Numbered from the stretch's first letter, positions 27,607 to 36,224 are shown. The stretch: DNA of 56,263 bases from an uncultured Clostridium sp. (GCA_930982035.1 CAKNJL010000008.1:1-56263); one strand, 5' to 3'. The notes: generated from the sequence alone by a model not told the origin. Numbers and translations are program-made.

Positions 27607-28110
27607 CTAAATAGATTTCTCTGTTTCTTGACATTTTTTTATAACATATCTATGATATATTTCCCTAATGAACAATATTATTACTATTCCCAATAAAATT
27701 CCTAGTGTATCTATATATACATCTGTCACCTTTGGCGTTCTTCCTGGAGAAAAACTTTGATGAAATTCATCTAAAACTGCATATATGATTCCTGCCCCTA
27801 ATGTTATTAATACTCTCCATTTTATTTTTAATTTTGTTTTAGTCATAGTTCCCATTAATAGTATACCTAATATTGTATATATTGTAAAATGCGCTATCTT
27901 TCGTACAACTGCATTTGTTCTACTTCGTATTTTAGTCTTTTCTTTTGCATTTGCTTCTTTATACTTATCACTAAAACTTAATATTGCATCTGTCACCTTT
28001 GTACTAATTCCTTTTGATTGTGTTCCATTTTGGCTAGAAAATCCAAATATTACAAAAAAGGTCGCAAATAACATTATTATTAATATAATTCTAAAAATTT
28101 TCAATTTCAT
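27607..28110 (-). CDS. VanZ-like family membrane protein
   Basis: About 167 residues with four predicted membrane segments. Family motifs: FGFSSQNGTQSKGIS after the first helix, RKIAHFTIYTILGILL in the second, and YAVLDEFHQSFSPGRTPKVTDVYIDTLGILLG with the conserved DEFHQ...GR...D residues. VanZ-like proteins have loosely defined roles in glycopeptide tolerance and envelope functions. The open frame extends upstream to 28173, but that region contains a hairpin and the likely 5' untranslated leader; GGAAGG precedes ATGs at 28122 and 28110, and the latter has the better spacing. Confidence 0.85.
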   Translation of the reverse strand: MKLKIFRIILIIMLFATFFVIFGFSSQNGTQSKGISTKVTDAILSFSDKYKEANAKEKTKIRSRTNAVVRKIAHFTIYTILGILLMGTMTKTKLKIKWRVLITLGAGIIYAVLDEFHQSFSPGRTPKVTDVYIDTLGILLGIVIILFIREIYHRYVIKKCQETEKSI

Positions 28111-28143
28111 TTTTAATAGCATCCTTCCTAAGGTATAAATTCT

Positions 28144-28175
28144 GGTTGGAAAAAAATTGCAATTATTTTTCAACC
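28144..28175 (-). other. Leader hairpin of the VanZ-like gene
   Basis: A 32-base palindrome (GGTTG...CAACC ends, centre AATTGCAATT) lies between the promoter at 28201-28229 and the start codon. It is not followed by a T-run, so it is more likely an mRNA-stabilising or operator palindrome than a terminator. The rest of the 344-bp gap (28174-28517) holds the promoter and the coiled-coil gene's terminator; I see nothing else there. Confidence 0.4.
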
Positions 28176-28200
28176 TTCTTCTTTCTAAAATTTCTTTACT

Positions 28201-28229
28201 ATTATACTATTGCTATTTTTAATTTACAA
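28201..28229 (-). promoter_or_regulatory. Promoter of the VanZ-like gene
   Basis: Minus strand: TTGTAA (28224-28229), 17-bp spacer, TATAAT (28201-28206), about 90 bp before the chosen start codon. Confidence 0.55.
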
Positions 28230-28404
28230 GCTTTATTGAATCTTTTTTCTTTAATTGTACTAAAACATTATTTTTTACAATTAAAAAATTTATGAAAATA
28301 GTTCATATCAAGCATAGCCCAAACCAAATATAGAATTGCATAATTGTATTAGGTATCTTATATTTCTGTATTGAGCTTAAAAATTGTAAAATATTATATA
28401 TTCC

Positions 28405-28470
28405 TATGCAATAAAAAAGAAAATAATCTCTACCATTTTTCATAATAAAAGACTATTTTCTTTTTATCAT
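28405..28470 (-). terminator. Terminator of the coiled-coil gene
   Basis: AAAAAGAAAATA(G/A)TC inverted repeat with arms near 28408-28422 and 28452-28466. On the minus strand the distal arm runs into six T. It lies just downstream of the 28518-28991 gene. Confidence 0.5.
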
Positions 28471-28517
28471 CTATGATTTTATTATTTTTATTTATATATT
28501 TGCTAACCTTTTTTAAT

Positions 28518-28991
28518 TTATTGATTGGCAGTATATCCATATTTCATTTCTATTTCTGCTAATTTACATTCCATTTTTTTATGTTCATATTCGTTTTGCT
28601 TAATATATTTATTCAAGTCATTTTTTAATTCTATTCTTGTATTTGCTAATTCAGTTCGTGTCTTTGTTTGCTCATTTAGTATTTTAGCTAAATTTACATT
28701 TACCATCATATCTAACATATTTTCTATTTTATCAAATCTACTATCAACAACTTTATTTCTTTCTTCTGCTTTTTTATCTTGTTCTGCAAATCTTCCTTCC
28801 CACTTCTTGTCTTGCTCTTTGAATTTTGCATCCCATTTTTTGTCTTGCTCTGCAAATCTTGCATCCATTTTAGCATTCAATTTTTCTTCTTGTTCTGCAA
28901 ATTTTGCATCCATCTTCTTGTCTTGCTCTGCAAATCTCTTATCAAACTCACCTTGAATTTTTTCCCATAGTTCGTCCAAGCTATTTATCAT
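28518..28991 (-). CDS. Coiled-coil protein with 11-residue repeats
   Basis: A 157-residue soluble protein of unknown function. Residues about 16-80 consist of near-identical 11-residue units of the form xDA(K/R)FAEQDKK, with hydrophobic residues spaced as in a right-handed hendecad coiled coil. A second, less regular helical region follows (about 80-150, KIENMLDMMVNVN... TRTELANTRIELKNDL). There is no signal peptide or membrane segment. The repeats are also visible in DNA as 33-bp units, so repeat number may vary between strains. It resembles repeat architectures such as Borrelia Bdr proteins only in a general way. GGAAGGAGGG precedes the ATG. Confidence 0.7.
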   Translation of the reverse strand: MINSLDELWEKIQGEFDKRFAEQDKKMDAKFAEQEEKLNAKMDARFAEQDKKWDAKFKEQDKKWEGRFAEQDKKAEERNKVVDSRFDKIENMLDMMVNVNLAKILNEQTKTRTELANTRIELKNDLNKYIKQNEYEHKKMECKLAEIEMKYGYTANQ

Positions 28992-29131
28992 ATGCCTCCC
29001 TCCTTCCTATGTAAAAATAATCAAATTATAACTATAAATATTCTATATAATTATTTTCTTATATTAAACATTTTGGATTAATTTGATTTTAAATTTTTGA
29101 AATAAAACATTGAATAAATATTTTAAATAAT

Positions 29132-29181
29132 AAAAAACATAGATAATTATGTTAGTATAATAACATGTTTATCTATGTTTT
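29132..29181 (-). terminator. Terminator of argS
   Basis: Arms 29134-29154 and 29161-29181 (AAAACATAGATAA-type) pair with two mismatches around the loop GTATAA. On the minus strand the stem ends in a T-run (TTTTTTATTA). It lies about 90 bp beyond the argS stop. Confidence 0.6.
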
Positions 29182-29267
29182 GCAAGTCCTCTTTTGTGAA
29201 TTTTTGGTAAATCTTGATGTATTATCTTTATTTTTCTATTTTAATTGAACATTTACTTCCTTTTTTA

Positions 29268-30977
29268 TTACATCTTATTTGGCATGTCAATCCCTAATAA
29301 TTTTGCTCCTATTTTTAAAACTTTTCCAACTGAATAAGTCAAATAAACTCTAGCATTTTGAGTATCCTTATCTTCTACTAATATTTTATTATCATTATAG
29401 AAATTACTAAAAGATTTAGCTACATCTATTAAATATCTAGATAATATTGATGGTTCTTCTTTTTGTGTTACTTGTTCTAATATGTTTTCAAAATTATATA
29501 TTAGATTAATGATATTTTTAGATGACTCATCCCCAAGTTTGTCAAATTTAATCTCTTCTATTTGTGGAATATATCCAGCTTTTTCTAAAACGCTTTTTGT
29601 ACGTACATATGTATATTGAATATAAGGCCCTGTTTCTCCTTGAAAATTTAGTATTTGATTCCAATCAAATATTTCATCTTTTATTCTGCTATTTGATAAA
29701 TCATTAAAAATAACTGCTCCAACACCTACTTTTTTTGCTACATCTTCTTTATCCTCTAAATCAGGATTTTTTTCTTCAATTATGTCCTTTGCTCTACTAA
29801 TTGCTTCATTTAATAATTCTTCTAACTTAACAATATTTCCTTCTCTTGTAGACATCTTTCCTGTTGACAAAGATACCATACCAAATGGTACATGTTTTAG
29901 TCCATTTGTATATTTTTCATCTAGACCTAGTAATTTTGCTACTTCAAATACTTGTTTAAAATGTAGTGTTTGCTCATATGATACTACATAAAGTGCTTTA
30001 TCAAAGTCATAATTTCTAGCTCTATAAAGAATAGCTGCTAAATCTCTTGTAGCATATGTTGTTGAACCATTTGATTTTTGTATAATACATGGTGTATTTA
30101 TTCCTTTGTCTTCTAAATCTATTATTTTAGCACCTTCTGATTCAACTAGTTTTCCTGTTTTATCCAATATCTGAATTACTTCTGGCATTTTATCTGAATA
30201 AAACGCCTCTCCATTCCATGAATCAAATTTGCTTCCTAACAAATCATATACTCTTTGAAATTCTTTTAAACTTAATTCTCTAAACTTTTCCCATATTTCT
30301 TTACAATATGGGTCTCCATCTTCTAAAAGTTTGAAATTCATTCTACATTGTTCTAGTACTTTTTCATCTTCTTTACATAGTTGATTTATTCTAATATATA
30401 TTTTAGTTAATTCATTTATTGGGTCTTCTTCTATATTATACTCTTTTCCCCATAATTTGTATCCCTCTATTAATTTTCCAAACTGGGTTCCATAATCACC
30501 TAAATGATTAATTCCTATTGTATTATATCCTAAATATTTGTAAATATTATATAATGCTCCTCCTATTACAGTTGAGCGTAAATGCCCTATATGAAACGGT
30601 TTTGCAATATTAGGTGCTGAATAATCTATAACTATATTTTTTCCTTTTCCTATATCTGATTTTCCATATTCTTCTTTTTTTGATATTTCTGTTAATACTT
30701 CTTTTGCTAATAATCCTTGATTGATATAAAAGTTTAGATACCCTCCAACTACTTCTACTTTTTCTATTGATTCCCCATCTATTTTTAGTTTTTCTTTTAT
30801 ATCTTCTGCTATTATTGGAGGAGCTTTTTTTAATTCTTTTGCTAATCTAAAACATGGAAAAGCATAATCTCCATTGCCTGAATCTTTTGGTACTTCTATA
30901 TATGTTTCTAATTCTTTTTCTGGTATATTAACTGTTTTTGCTATTTCTTTTGCTATTAAATTTTTAAAATTTGTCAT
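29268..30977 (-). CDS. argS: Arginyl-tRNA synthetase
   Basis: Charges tRNA-Arg with arginine. The 569-residue class Ia enzyme has the N-terminal Add1 domain, HIGH (129-132) within APNIAKPFHIGHLRST, the KMS-type loop GKMSTREGN and a C-terminal anticodon-binding DALR domain ending GIDMPNKM. KMSTR instead of KMSKS is normal for ArgRS families of this type. Length is typical. It has its own promoter at 31019-31047 and is divergent from deoD. Confidence 0.96.
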   Translation of the reverse strand: MTNFKNLIAKEIAKTVNIPEKELETYIEVPKDSGNGDYAFPCFRLAKELKKAPPIIAEDIKEKLKIDGESIEKVEVVGGYLNFYINQGLLAKEVLTEISKKEEYGKSDIGKGKNIVIDYSAPNIAKPFHIGHLRSTVIGGALYNIYKYLGYNTIGINHLGDYGTQFGKLIEGYKLWGKEYNIEEDPINELTKIYIRINQLCKEDEKVLEQCRMNFKLLEDGDPYCKEIWEKFRELSLKEFQRVYDLLGSKFDSWNGEAFYSDKMPEVIQILDKTGKLVESEGAKIIDLEDKGINTPCIIQKSNGSTTYATRDLAAILYRARNYDFDKALYVVSYEQTLHFKQVFEVAKLLGLDEKYTNGLKHVPFGMVSLSTGKMSTREGNIVKLEELLNEAISRAKDIIEEKNPDLEDKEDVAKKVGVGAVIFNDLSNSRIKDEIFDWNQILNFQGETGPYIQYTYVRTKSVLEKAGYIPQIEEIKFDKLGDESSKNIINLIYNFENILEQVTQKEEPSILSRYLIDVAKSFSNFYNDNKILVEDKDTQNARVYLTYSVGKVLKIGAKLLGIDMPNKM

Positions 30978-31018
30978 ACTATATTTCTTCCTTTCATTTT
31001 TTGTGTTAATTTATATGG

Positions 31019-31047
31019 ATTTTATCACATAAAGGTAACAAAATCAA
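31019..31047 (-). promoter_or_regulatory. argS promoter
   Basis: Minus strand: TTGATT (31042-31047), 17-bp spacer, TAAAAT (31019-31024) with TGA before it (extended -10), about 40 bp before the argS ATG. Confidence 0.6.
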
Positions 31048-31095
31048 CATAATTTCTATATTCTAGCATTTTTTATTCAATTATGTAAAGCAAAT

Positions 31096-31124
31096 TTGCA
31101 CTTTTTCCCTTTTACTGATATACT
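31096..31124 (+). promoter_or_regulatory. deoD promoter
   Basis: TTGCAC (31096-31101), 17-bp spacer, TGA-TATACT (-10 at 31119-31124), about 34 bp before the deoD start. It diverges from the argS promoter. Confidence 0.65.
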
Positions 31125-31158
31125 GTAACTACAAAATATATTATAGGAGGTAATAAAT

Positions 31159-31887
31159 ATGTCTACACCACATAATGAGGCAAATTTAGGAGATATTGCA
31201 AAAACTGTAATAATGCCAGGAGATCCTCTTCGTGCTAAATATATTGCTGAAAACTTTTTAGATGATTACAAATTAGTAAATCAAGTAAGAGGAATGTATG
31301 CTTATACAGGTCACTATAAAGGTACTGAAATAACTGTTATGGCATCTGGTATGGGAATGCCTAGTATGGGAATTTATTGTTATGAATTATTCAAATTTTA
31401 TGATGTTGAAAACATTATAAGAATTGGTTCTTGTGGAGCATTTGTCCCTGAACTAAATATGTTTGATATTGTTTTATCTAAATCTATTTATAGTGAAAGT
31501 AATTTTGCTTTAACTTTTAATAATGAAAATTGCCATATAGTCGATTCTAATTCTGAATTAAATAACATTATAAAAGAAACCGCTCTAAAAACAGATATAA
31601 AAATTGTTGAAGGTAACACTATTTGTAATGAATGTTTTGACCCTTATATGACTGATGAAAATTTCAAAAGCTTTATGGATAGGGTTCCAAAAGATTTTAA
31701 TGCTTTAAGTGGAGAAATGGAAGCTTTTGCTTTATGTTATATTGCTAAATATCTAAATAAAAAAGCTACTTGCTTAATGACAGTTGTTGATTCAAGATTT
31801 ATTGATGCTGTTGCCACTACAGAACAAAGAGAAAAAGGACTAAATAATATGATACAACTTGCACTAGATTCAAGTTTGGACTGTTAG
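31159..31887 (+). CDS. deoD: Purine nucleoside phosphorylase, DeoD type
   Basis: Cleaves purine (deoxy)nucleosides with phosphate for salvage. The 242-residue hexameric-type enzyme starts MSTPHNEANLGDIAKTVIMPGDPLRAKYIAE and has IIRIGSCGAF and the ribose/phosphate-binding GEMEAFALCYIAK. Length is close to the family's usual 235-240 residues. GGAGG precedes the ATG. It is the only plus-strand gene in the central region and converges on greA, with a short hairpin between them. Confidence 0.94.
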   Translation: MSTPHNEANLGDIAKTVIMPGDPLRAKYIAENFLDDYKLVNQVRGMYAYTGHYKGTEITVMASGMGMPSMGIYCYELFKFYDVENIIRIGSCGAFVPELNMFDIVLSKSIYSESNFALTFNNENCHIVDSNSELNNIIKETALKTDIKIVEGNTICNECFDPYMTDENFKSFMDRVPKDFNALSGEMEAFALCYIAKYLNKKATCLMTVVDSRFIDAVATTEQREKGLNNMIQLALDSSLDC

Positions 31888-31907
31888 GGACGTGTTTGAC
31901 ACGTCCC
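31887..31907. terminator. Short hairpin between deoD and greA
   Basis: GGGACGTG (31887-31894), loop TTTGA, CACGTCCC (31900-31907); an 8-bp perfect stem starting at the last base of the deoD stop codon. There is no long T-run on either side. The GGGACGT core also resembles the GGGAC repeat family seen elsewhere in the window. Confidence 0.5.
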
Positions 31908-31917
31908 CAATTTCCCC

Positions 31918-32394
31918 CTATTTCTTAATAGACAATATTTTATATTTCATAACTCCAGCTGGTGCATTAACTTCTACTGTTTGATTTTTCTTAGCTCCCA
32001 ATAAAGCCTCTCCTAATGGTGATTCATTAGATATTTTATTTTCAGCTAAGTTAACTTCTGTTGAACCAACAATAGTATAATCAATTTTTTCATTAAATTC
32101 AACATCTAAAACTCTTACTATATTTCCTATTTGAACTGTTTCTGTATCTATGTCTTTTTCATCTATTATTTTTGCATGTCTTAACTTATTTTCTAATTCA
32201 GCTATTTTCACTTCATTTTCTGCTTGTGCATTTTTAGCTTCATCATATTCTGAATTTTCTGATAAATCTCCAAACCCTAGTGCTACTTTTATTCTTTCTG
32301 CAATGTCAGCTCTTTTTTCAGTTTTTAAGAAATTTAACTCCTTTTCTAAATTATTATACCCCTCTTGTGTTAATATTACTTCTTTTTCTTCCAT
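31918..32394 (-). CDS. greA: Transcription elongation factor GreA
   Basis: Rescues stalled RNA polymerase by stimulating cleavage of backtracked RNA. The 158-residue protein has the N-terminal coiled coil with the conserved acidic tip (GFGDLSENSEYDEAK) and the C-terminal FKBP-like domain ending in NAPAGVMKYKILSI. Length is exactly typical. GAGGAGG precedes the ATG, and the promoter lies at 32436-32464. Confidence 0.96.
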   Translation of the reverse strand: MEEKEVILTQEGYNNLEKELNFLKTEKRADIAERIKVALGFGDLSENSEYDEAKNAQAENEVKIAELENKLRHAKIIDEKDIDTETVQIGNIVRVLDVEFNEKIDYTIVGSTEVNLAENKISNESPLGEALLGAKKNQTVEVNAPAGVMKYKILSIKK

Positions 32395-32435
32395 AGTAAT
32401 TCCTCCTCAATTGTTTACTATTTTTGTACTTTAAT

Positions 32436-32464
32436 ATATTACGGCAGAAAATGAAATTTGTCAA
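32436..32464 (-). promoter_or_regulatory. greA promoter
   Basis: Minus strand: TTGACA (32459-32464), 17-bp spacer, TAATAT (32436-32441). The -35 falls in the loop of the hairpin that follows pgsA (32448-32479). Confidence 0.65.
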
Positions 32465-32479
32465 TACAAATTTCATTTT
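32448..32479 (-). terminator. Hairpin after pgsA
   Basis: A 13-bp perfect stem (32448-32460 with 32467-32479), loop TCAATA. On the minus strand only four T follow within the stem end, so termination may be weak. It overlaps the greA promoter. Confidence 0.45.
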
Positions 32480-32497
32480 TTCTTAAACTCATTATAA

Positions 32498-33091
32498 TCA
32501 ATCCTTCAAATATTTCTTTATTCCCTTCATATAATCCAATCCAGAAAATATTGTAGCTATTGTTTGTATTATCATCATTAATGTAACTATAACATTTAAT
32601 ACCAATTCTCCGCCTTGTAAGCTTCCTGTAAAACATTCCGCAAAAGCATGTAAATCTATAAACGCTAAAATTATTGCTATCATTTGAGTAACTGTTTTTA
32701 ATTTTCCCCATTTTGATGCTGCAATAACTTCTCCACCTTTTTCTACTGCAATCAATCTATATCCTGATACTAAAAATTCTCTTGCCAATACTATTATAGG
32801 TATCCAAGCTGGTAATTTAGACATTTCTACTAACATTAACATTGCTGATAATACTAATATTTTGTCTGCTAATGGATCTAAAAACTTTCCAAATGATGTT
32901 ACTTGGTTTCTATTCCTAGCTATGTATCCATCTAATTTATCTGTTATTGATGCTAAAATAAATATGAAATCTACAATTAAATATGTTATTGGTATCCCCC
33001 ATAATTCTCCATTTATTCCTAAAAATGGTATTATTACCATAATTGGGACTAATATTATTCTAAATATAGTTAATTTATTTGGCAAATTCAT
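32498..33091 (-). CDS. pgsA: CDP-diacylglycerol-glycerol-3-phosphate 3-phosphatidyltransferase
   Basis: Makes phosphatidylglycerol phosphate at the membrane. The roughly 197-residue protein begins MNLPNKLTIFRIILVPIM, has four or five membrane segments and the CDP-alcohol phosphotransferase motif D-G-x2-A-R-x8-G-x3-D-x3-D, seen in ITDKLDGYIARNRNQVTSFGKFLDPLADK. I use the ATG at 33091 because AAAGGA lies 9 bases upstream; two other in-frame starts (33100, 33109) overlap that site. Confidence 0.93.
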   Translation of the reverse strand: MNLPNKLTIFRIILVPIMVIIPFLGINGELWGIPITYLIVDFIFILASITDKLDGYIARNRNQVTSFGKFLDPLADKILVLSAMLMLVEMSKLPAWIPIIVLAREFLVSGYRLIAVEKGGEVIAASKWGKLKTVTQMIAIILAFIDLHAFAECFTGSLQGGELVLNVIVTLMMIIQTIATIFSGLDYMKGIKKYLKD

Positions 33092-33205
33092 TTTTTTCAT
33101 TCCTTTCACAAGGCTTACTTTTGCTAGAAAAGTATATTTTCTAACATCCCCTTTATTTTATATCATTTTTTCTAAAAATTCTATACCTAGTAAAAATTTT
33201 TTAAA

Positions 33206-34429
33206 TCAGCTCTCTTTTAACATCTGTATTGCTTTTTGTAATTGTGTATCTTTACTTTTATCTATATTAAACACATCATCTACATCTTCTGGTAATTCTA
33301 CGGTTTCATCTGGTTCTATACCTATTTTATTTATTTCTGTTCTATTTGGTGTTAAATATTTTTCTGTTGTTATTTTCAAACCACTACCATCTGGAAGTGT
33401 TAAAATTTGTTGAATTACACCTTTCCCATAAGTTTTTGTGCCTACTATTTTTGCTTTTCCTAAATCTTTCAAAGCCCCTGATAAAATTTCTGATGAACTA
33501 GCTGTATTTTCATTTGTTAATATAATTACAGGCATATTAATTATTGGGTCATTTTCTGATTTTTCTACAGTTTCATTATTATCTTTATCTACTTCATAAA
33601 GTAAAACAGAACCTTTATCAGCAATATAATCTGCTATTTGTAGTGCTTCATCTACTATTCCACCACCATTATTTCTTAAATCTATAATTAGTGATGTAAT
33701 TCCTTGTGATTTTAATTCTTCGAATTTATTCTTAAATTCTTCAGCTGTATTTTCATCAAATGATGAGAATTCTATATATCCTATATTATTTTCTAGTACT
33801 TCGCCTTCTACAGGATTTACCACAATATTTTCTCTTTTTATTTCAAAATCAAGTGTTTCTTCTCCTCTTAATATTTGTAATTTGACTGTTGTTCCTTCTT
33901 CACCTTTTATTTTAGTTGAAATTGCTGTCATATCATCTGCTGTACATTCTTCTCCATTTACAGATATGATTAAATCACCTGGCTTTATTCCTGCTTTTTC
34001 AGCTGGGCTATTTTTTATTGGTGATAATACCATTATTCTATTTGATTCTGTATCTTGCACCATATATATTCCAATCCCTACAAAATTTCCCATTGTATCT
34101 TCTAAATAATCATTCATATCTTCTTTTGATATATATTCTGTATATGGATCTCCTAAACCTTCAATATATCCTTTTATTGCCCCTTCTTTTAGACCTTCTT
34201 CATCTATGTCTCCCAAATAATATTTTTCTATTAGTGATTTATATGTATCTAAAGTTTGTGAGATATCTTGACTACTATCAGATGTCATAAGTGTTAGATA
34301 TTTATTTAGACTATCTCCTTTTACAAAGTATTGATAAAATCCTATTGATGTAATTAAAAATGTTATGAATGCTACTAGAACAATTAGCATTATAATTTTG
34401 TAGACTTTATATCTTTTTTTCTCTTCCAT
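33206..34429 (-). CDS. ctpA: Carboxyl-terminal processing serine protease (S41, CtpA-like)
   Basis: A 407-residue exported protease with an N-terminal membrane anchor (about 10-35), a PDZ domain (SPAEKAGIKPGDLIISVNGEECT) and the S41 catalytic region with the Ser in NTASSSEILSGAL and the Lys in VGTKTYGKG. It ends with a C-terminal strand region. In Firmicutes such proteases often sit beside ftsEX and cell wall hydrolases, as here, and may process them. The ATG at 34429 has AAAGGA upstream; a TTG six codons earlier covers that site. Confidence 0.92.
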   Translation of the reverse strand: MEEKKRYKVYKIIMLIVLVAFITFLITSIGFYQYFVKGDSLNKYLTLMTSDSSQDISQTLDTYKSLIEKYYLGDIDEEGLKEGAIKGYIEGLGDPYTEYISKEDMNDYLEDTMGNFVGIGIYMVQDTESNRIMVLSPIKNSPAEKAGIKPGDLIISVNGEECTADDMTAISTKIKGEEGTTVKLQILRGEETLDFEIKRENIVVNPVEGEVLENNIGYIEFSSFDENTAEEFKNKFEELKSQGITSLIIDLRNNGGGIVDEALQIADYIADKGSVLLYEVDKDNNETVEKSENDPIINMPVIILTNENTASSSEILSGALKDLGKAKIVGTKTYGKGVIQQILTLPDGSGLKITTEKYLTPNRTEINKIGIEPDETVELPEDVDDVFNIDKSKDTQLQKAIQMLKES

Positions 34430-34533
34430 TGATTTCATTCCTTTCAACTAAAAATCTATTTCTTATATTAATATATTACATTTTTATTAAATTATATTAA
34501 TAAATTTTCGTGTTTAATTAATTTATTGATTTT

Positions 34534-34690
34534 AGAACAAATTTGAAAGCCTTAAAATTTTTACTAATTTTATCTTTCTTCATTGGCTTTTCAGCGAATT
34601 TGTTCTGCGCTAATTTTACACAATTAAAATCGTGTGCATTGGCTTTTATCTATTAGAAATTCAGTATGACTTTCCTAATAGATAAAACGC
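34534..34690. repeat. Structured intergenic element, copy 2
   Basis: Outer inverted repeat AGAACAAATT... (34534-34551 with 34585-34606), then a hairpin closed by TGCGC (34606-34610) and GTGCA (34634-34638), then a 13-bp perfect hairpin TTTTATCTATTAG (34644-34656 with 34675-34687). The same order occurs at 36053-36224 and, cut, at 1-81. It fills most of the 308-bp gap between ctpA and the first M23 gene; the remaining part holds a GGGAC-family repeat (34691-34751) and, at 34448-34533, only AT-rich sequence that probably contains the ctpA promoter. Confidence 0.55.
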
Positions 34691-34751
34691 AAAAGGTCTG
34701 TCCCCTAATCCCTGAAAAGAGGGATTCAAGGAACGTCCCTTAATCCCTCTT
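34691..34751. repeat. GGGAC-family repeat, palindromic copy
   Basis: Minus strand reads AGGGATTAAGGGACGTTCCTT and then AGGGATTAGGGGACAGACCT, clearly related to the 28-bp units at 56125-56263. In between, AATCCCT and AGGGATT pair as a 7-bp hairpin. It abuts the stop of the first M23 gene and may serve as its terminator. Confidence 0.6.
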
Positions 34752-34755
34752 TTAT

Positions 34756-36003
34756 TTATGGTAAATAATTTTCCGGATTTACTCTGTTTGCATATAATCC
34801 CGGACTTGTTCTTACTTCAAAATGTAAATGTGGTCCTGTTGAATTTCCTGTACTTCCTACATTCATAATTTGTTGTCCTTGGGTTACACGTTGTCCTTCT
34901 GATACTCTTATAGATCCTGCTTGTCCATGTGCATATAATGTATATAATCCATTGTCATGTAATATAATTACATAGTTTCCATAGCTTGTTGTTAATGCTT
35001 TTGCTGTATATACAATTCCATCTGCTACTGCATATACAGGTTGTCCATTGATTCCGGCTGATCCAAAGTCAACCGCTCCATGGTATTGACCGCTTGAATA
35101 ATACATTCTCGTAGTTATTCTTGTATATGCACTTGGTACTGGATATATGAATCCTGAATTACTTACAGGTCCTCCTCCTGTTGATGTTCCTCCTGATGAT
35201 GAGCTTCCACCAGATGAGCTACCTGATGATGAATTTGCTTGTTGTTTTTTATATTCTTCTAGTTTTCTCTGCATTTCTGCTTGTTTTTGTTTTATTTCTG
35301 CATCTATTGCTTTATTGGCTTCTTCTAATTCATCTATTTGTGACTGTAATTCTTGTTCTTGTGATGATAATTGTGCTACATATGTATTTTTTTCTGCCTT
35401 TGCAGATTCTAGTTGGACTGTCATACTTTGCTTTTCTGCTTTTGATGAATCTAATTCTTTTTTGCTTGTTTCTAATGTTGTTTTTGCGTTTTCTATTTGT
35501 TTCTTTTCATCTTCTAATTTTTTCATTAAATTTGTATCTGCTTCTGCTATTTCAGATATCAAATAATAATTTGATATTAAATCTGTTAAACTTTGAGAAG
35601 AAAGTAATACATCTAAAAATGATGTTTCTCCTGCTTCATATGTCGCTACTAATCTTTTTTCTAATAGTTCTTGCTGTTTATCATAGTCTTCTTGTTTTTG
35701 ATTAATTTGATTTTCTGCATCACTTATTTGATTATTCAAATCTGATATTTTAGTGTCTAATTCATTAATCTGATTTTCATAATCACTAATTTGTGTTTGA
35801 ATTTCTTCTACTTGTTGTAGTGTTTCGCTTTTTTCTTGTGATACTTGCTCTTTTTTATCTTCTGCTTCTTTTATTTGCCCCGCATTTGAAGACTTTTCAT
35901 CTTTTAAATTTGAAATTTCATCTGCATATACAATAACATTATATTGTGATACTACTATTGCAATAATTAATCCCCCTAGTATTTTAAAAAATGTCTTTTT
36001 CAT
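34756..36003 (-). CDS. Secreted M23 peptidase with coiled coil (murein hydrolase), copy 1
   Basis: A 415-residue exported protein: signal peptide (1-27), long coiled coil (about 28-245) of the PcsB/EnvC/CwlO type, a Ser/Gly-rich linker (about 248-275) and a C-terminal M23 zinc endopeptidase domain. Zinc ligands are visible in YHGAVDFG and HLHFEV. It would cut peptidoglycan cross-links outside the cell. It is 60% or so alike to the next gene in the coiled coil (LEKRLVATYEAGETS(F/Y)LDVLLSS), a recent tandem duplicate. The furthest of three copies from ftsX, preceded by structured element copy 3. Confidence 0.9.
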   Translation of the reverse strand: MKKTFFKILGGLIIAIVVSQYNVIVYADEISNLKDEKSSNAGQIKEAEDKKEQVSQEKSETLQQVEEIQTQISDYENQINELDTKISDLNNQISDAENQINQKQEDYDKQQELLEKRLVATYEAGETSFLDVLLSSQSLTDLISNYYLISEIAEADTNLMKKLEDEKKQIENAKTTLETSKKELDSSKAEKQSMTVQLESAKAEKNTYVAQLSSQEQELQSQIDELEEANKAIDAEIKQKQAEMQRKLEEYKKQQANSSSGSSSGGSSSSGGTSTGGGPVSNSGFIYPVPSAYTRITTRMYYSSGQYHGAVDFGSAGINGQPVYAVADGIVYTAKALTTSYGNYVIILHDNGLYTLYAHGQAGSIRVSEGQRVTQGQQIMNVGSTGNSTGPHLHFEVRTSPGLYANRVNPENYLP

Positions 36004-36052
36004 ATGTTACCCTCCTTCAAATGTTAGAATTCACCATTAACTAAAATTATAG

Positions 36053-36224
36053 GACAAATCTAGCTTCGCTAGACCTTTTCTCTACTTTTTATATTTGTTA
36101 CATTAAATTAAGGTCTAGCAAGAAGCGTATAAGATTTGTCGACGCGAAAAATTGCTTTGCAATTTTTCTGTGCACCTATATTTTTTTACTTTATAGGAAA
36201 TGCAATTTCCTATAAAGTAAAAAA
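36053..36224. repeat. Structured intergenic element, copy 3
   Basis: Outer imperfect inverted repeat GACAAATC...(36053-36077 with 36110-36140), a hairpin closed by GCG (36144-36146) and TGC (36171-36173), then GTGCAC, then a 20-bp perfect hairpin (36182-36201 with 36205-36224, loop GCA). It lies between M23 copies 2 and 1 and matches the layout at 34534-34690. The last hairpin is followed by A/T runs on both sides and could terminate copy 2 transcripts. Confidence 0.55.

Noticed and set aside
28525..28956. Long plus-strand frame opposite the coiled-coil gene
   Set aside because: Open only because the repetitive codons on the other strand avoid stops; its Phe/Ser/Cys-rich product has no start signal.
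32439..32711. Minus-strand 90-codon frame overlapping pgsA
   Set aside because: Out-of-frame shadow of the 3' part of pgsA without a ribosome site.
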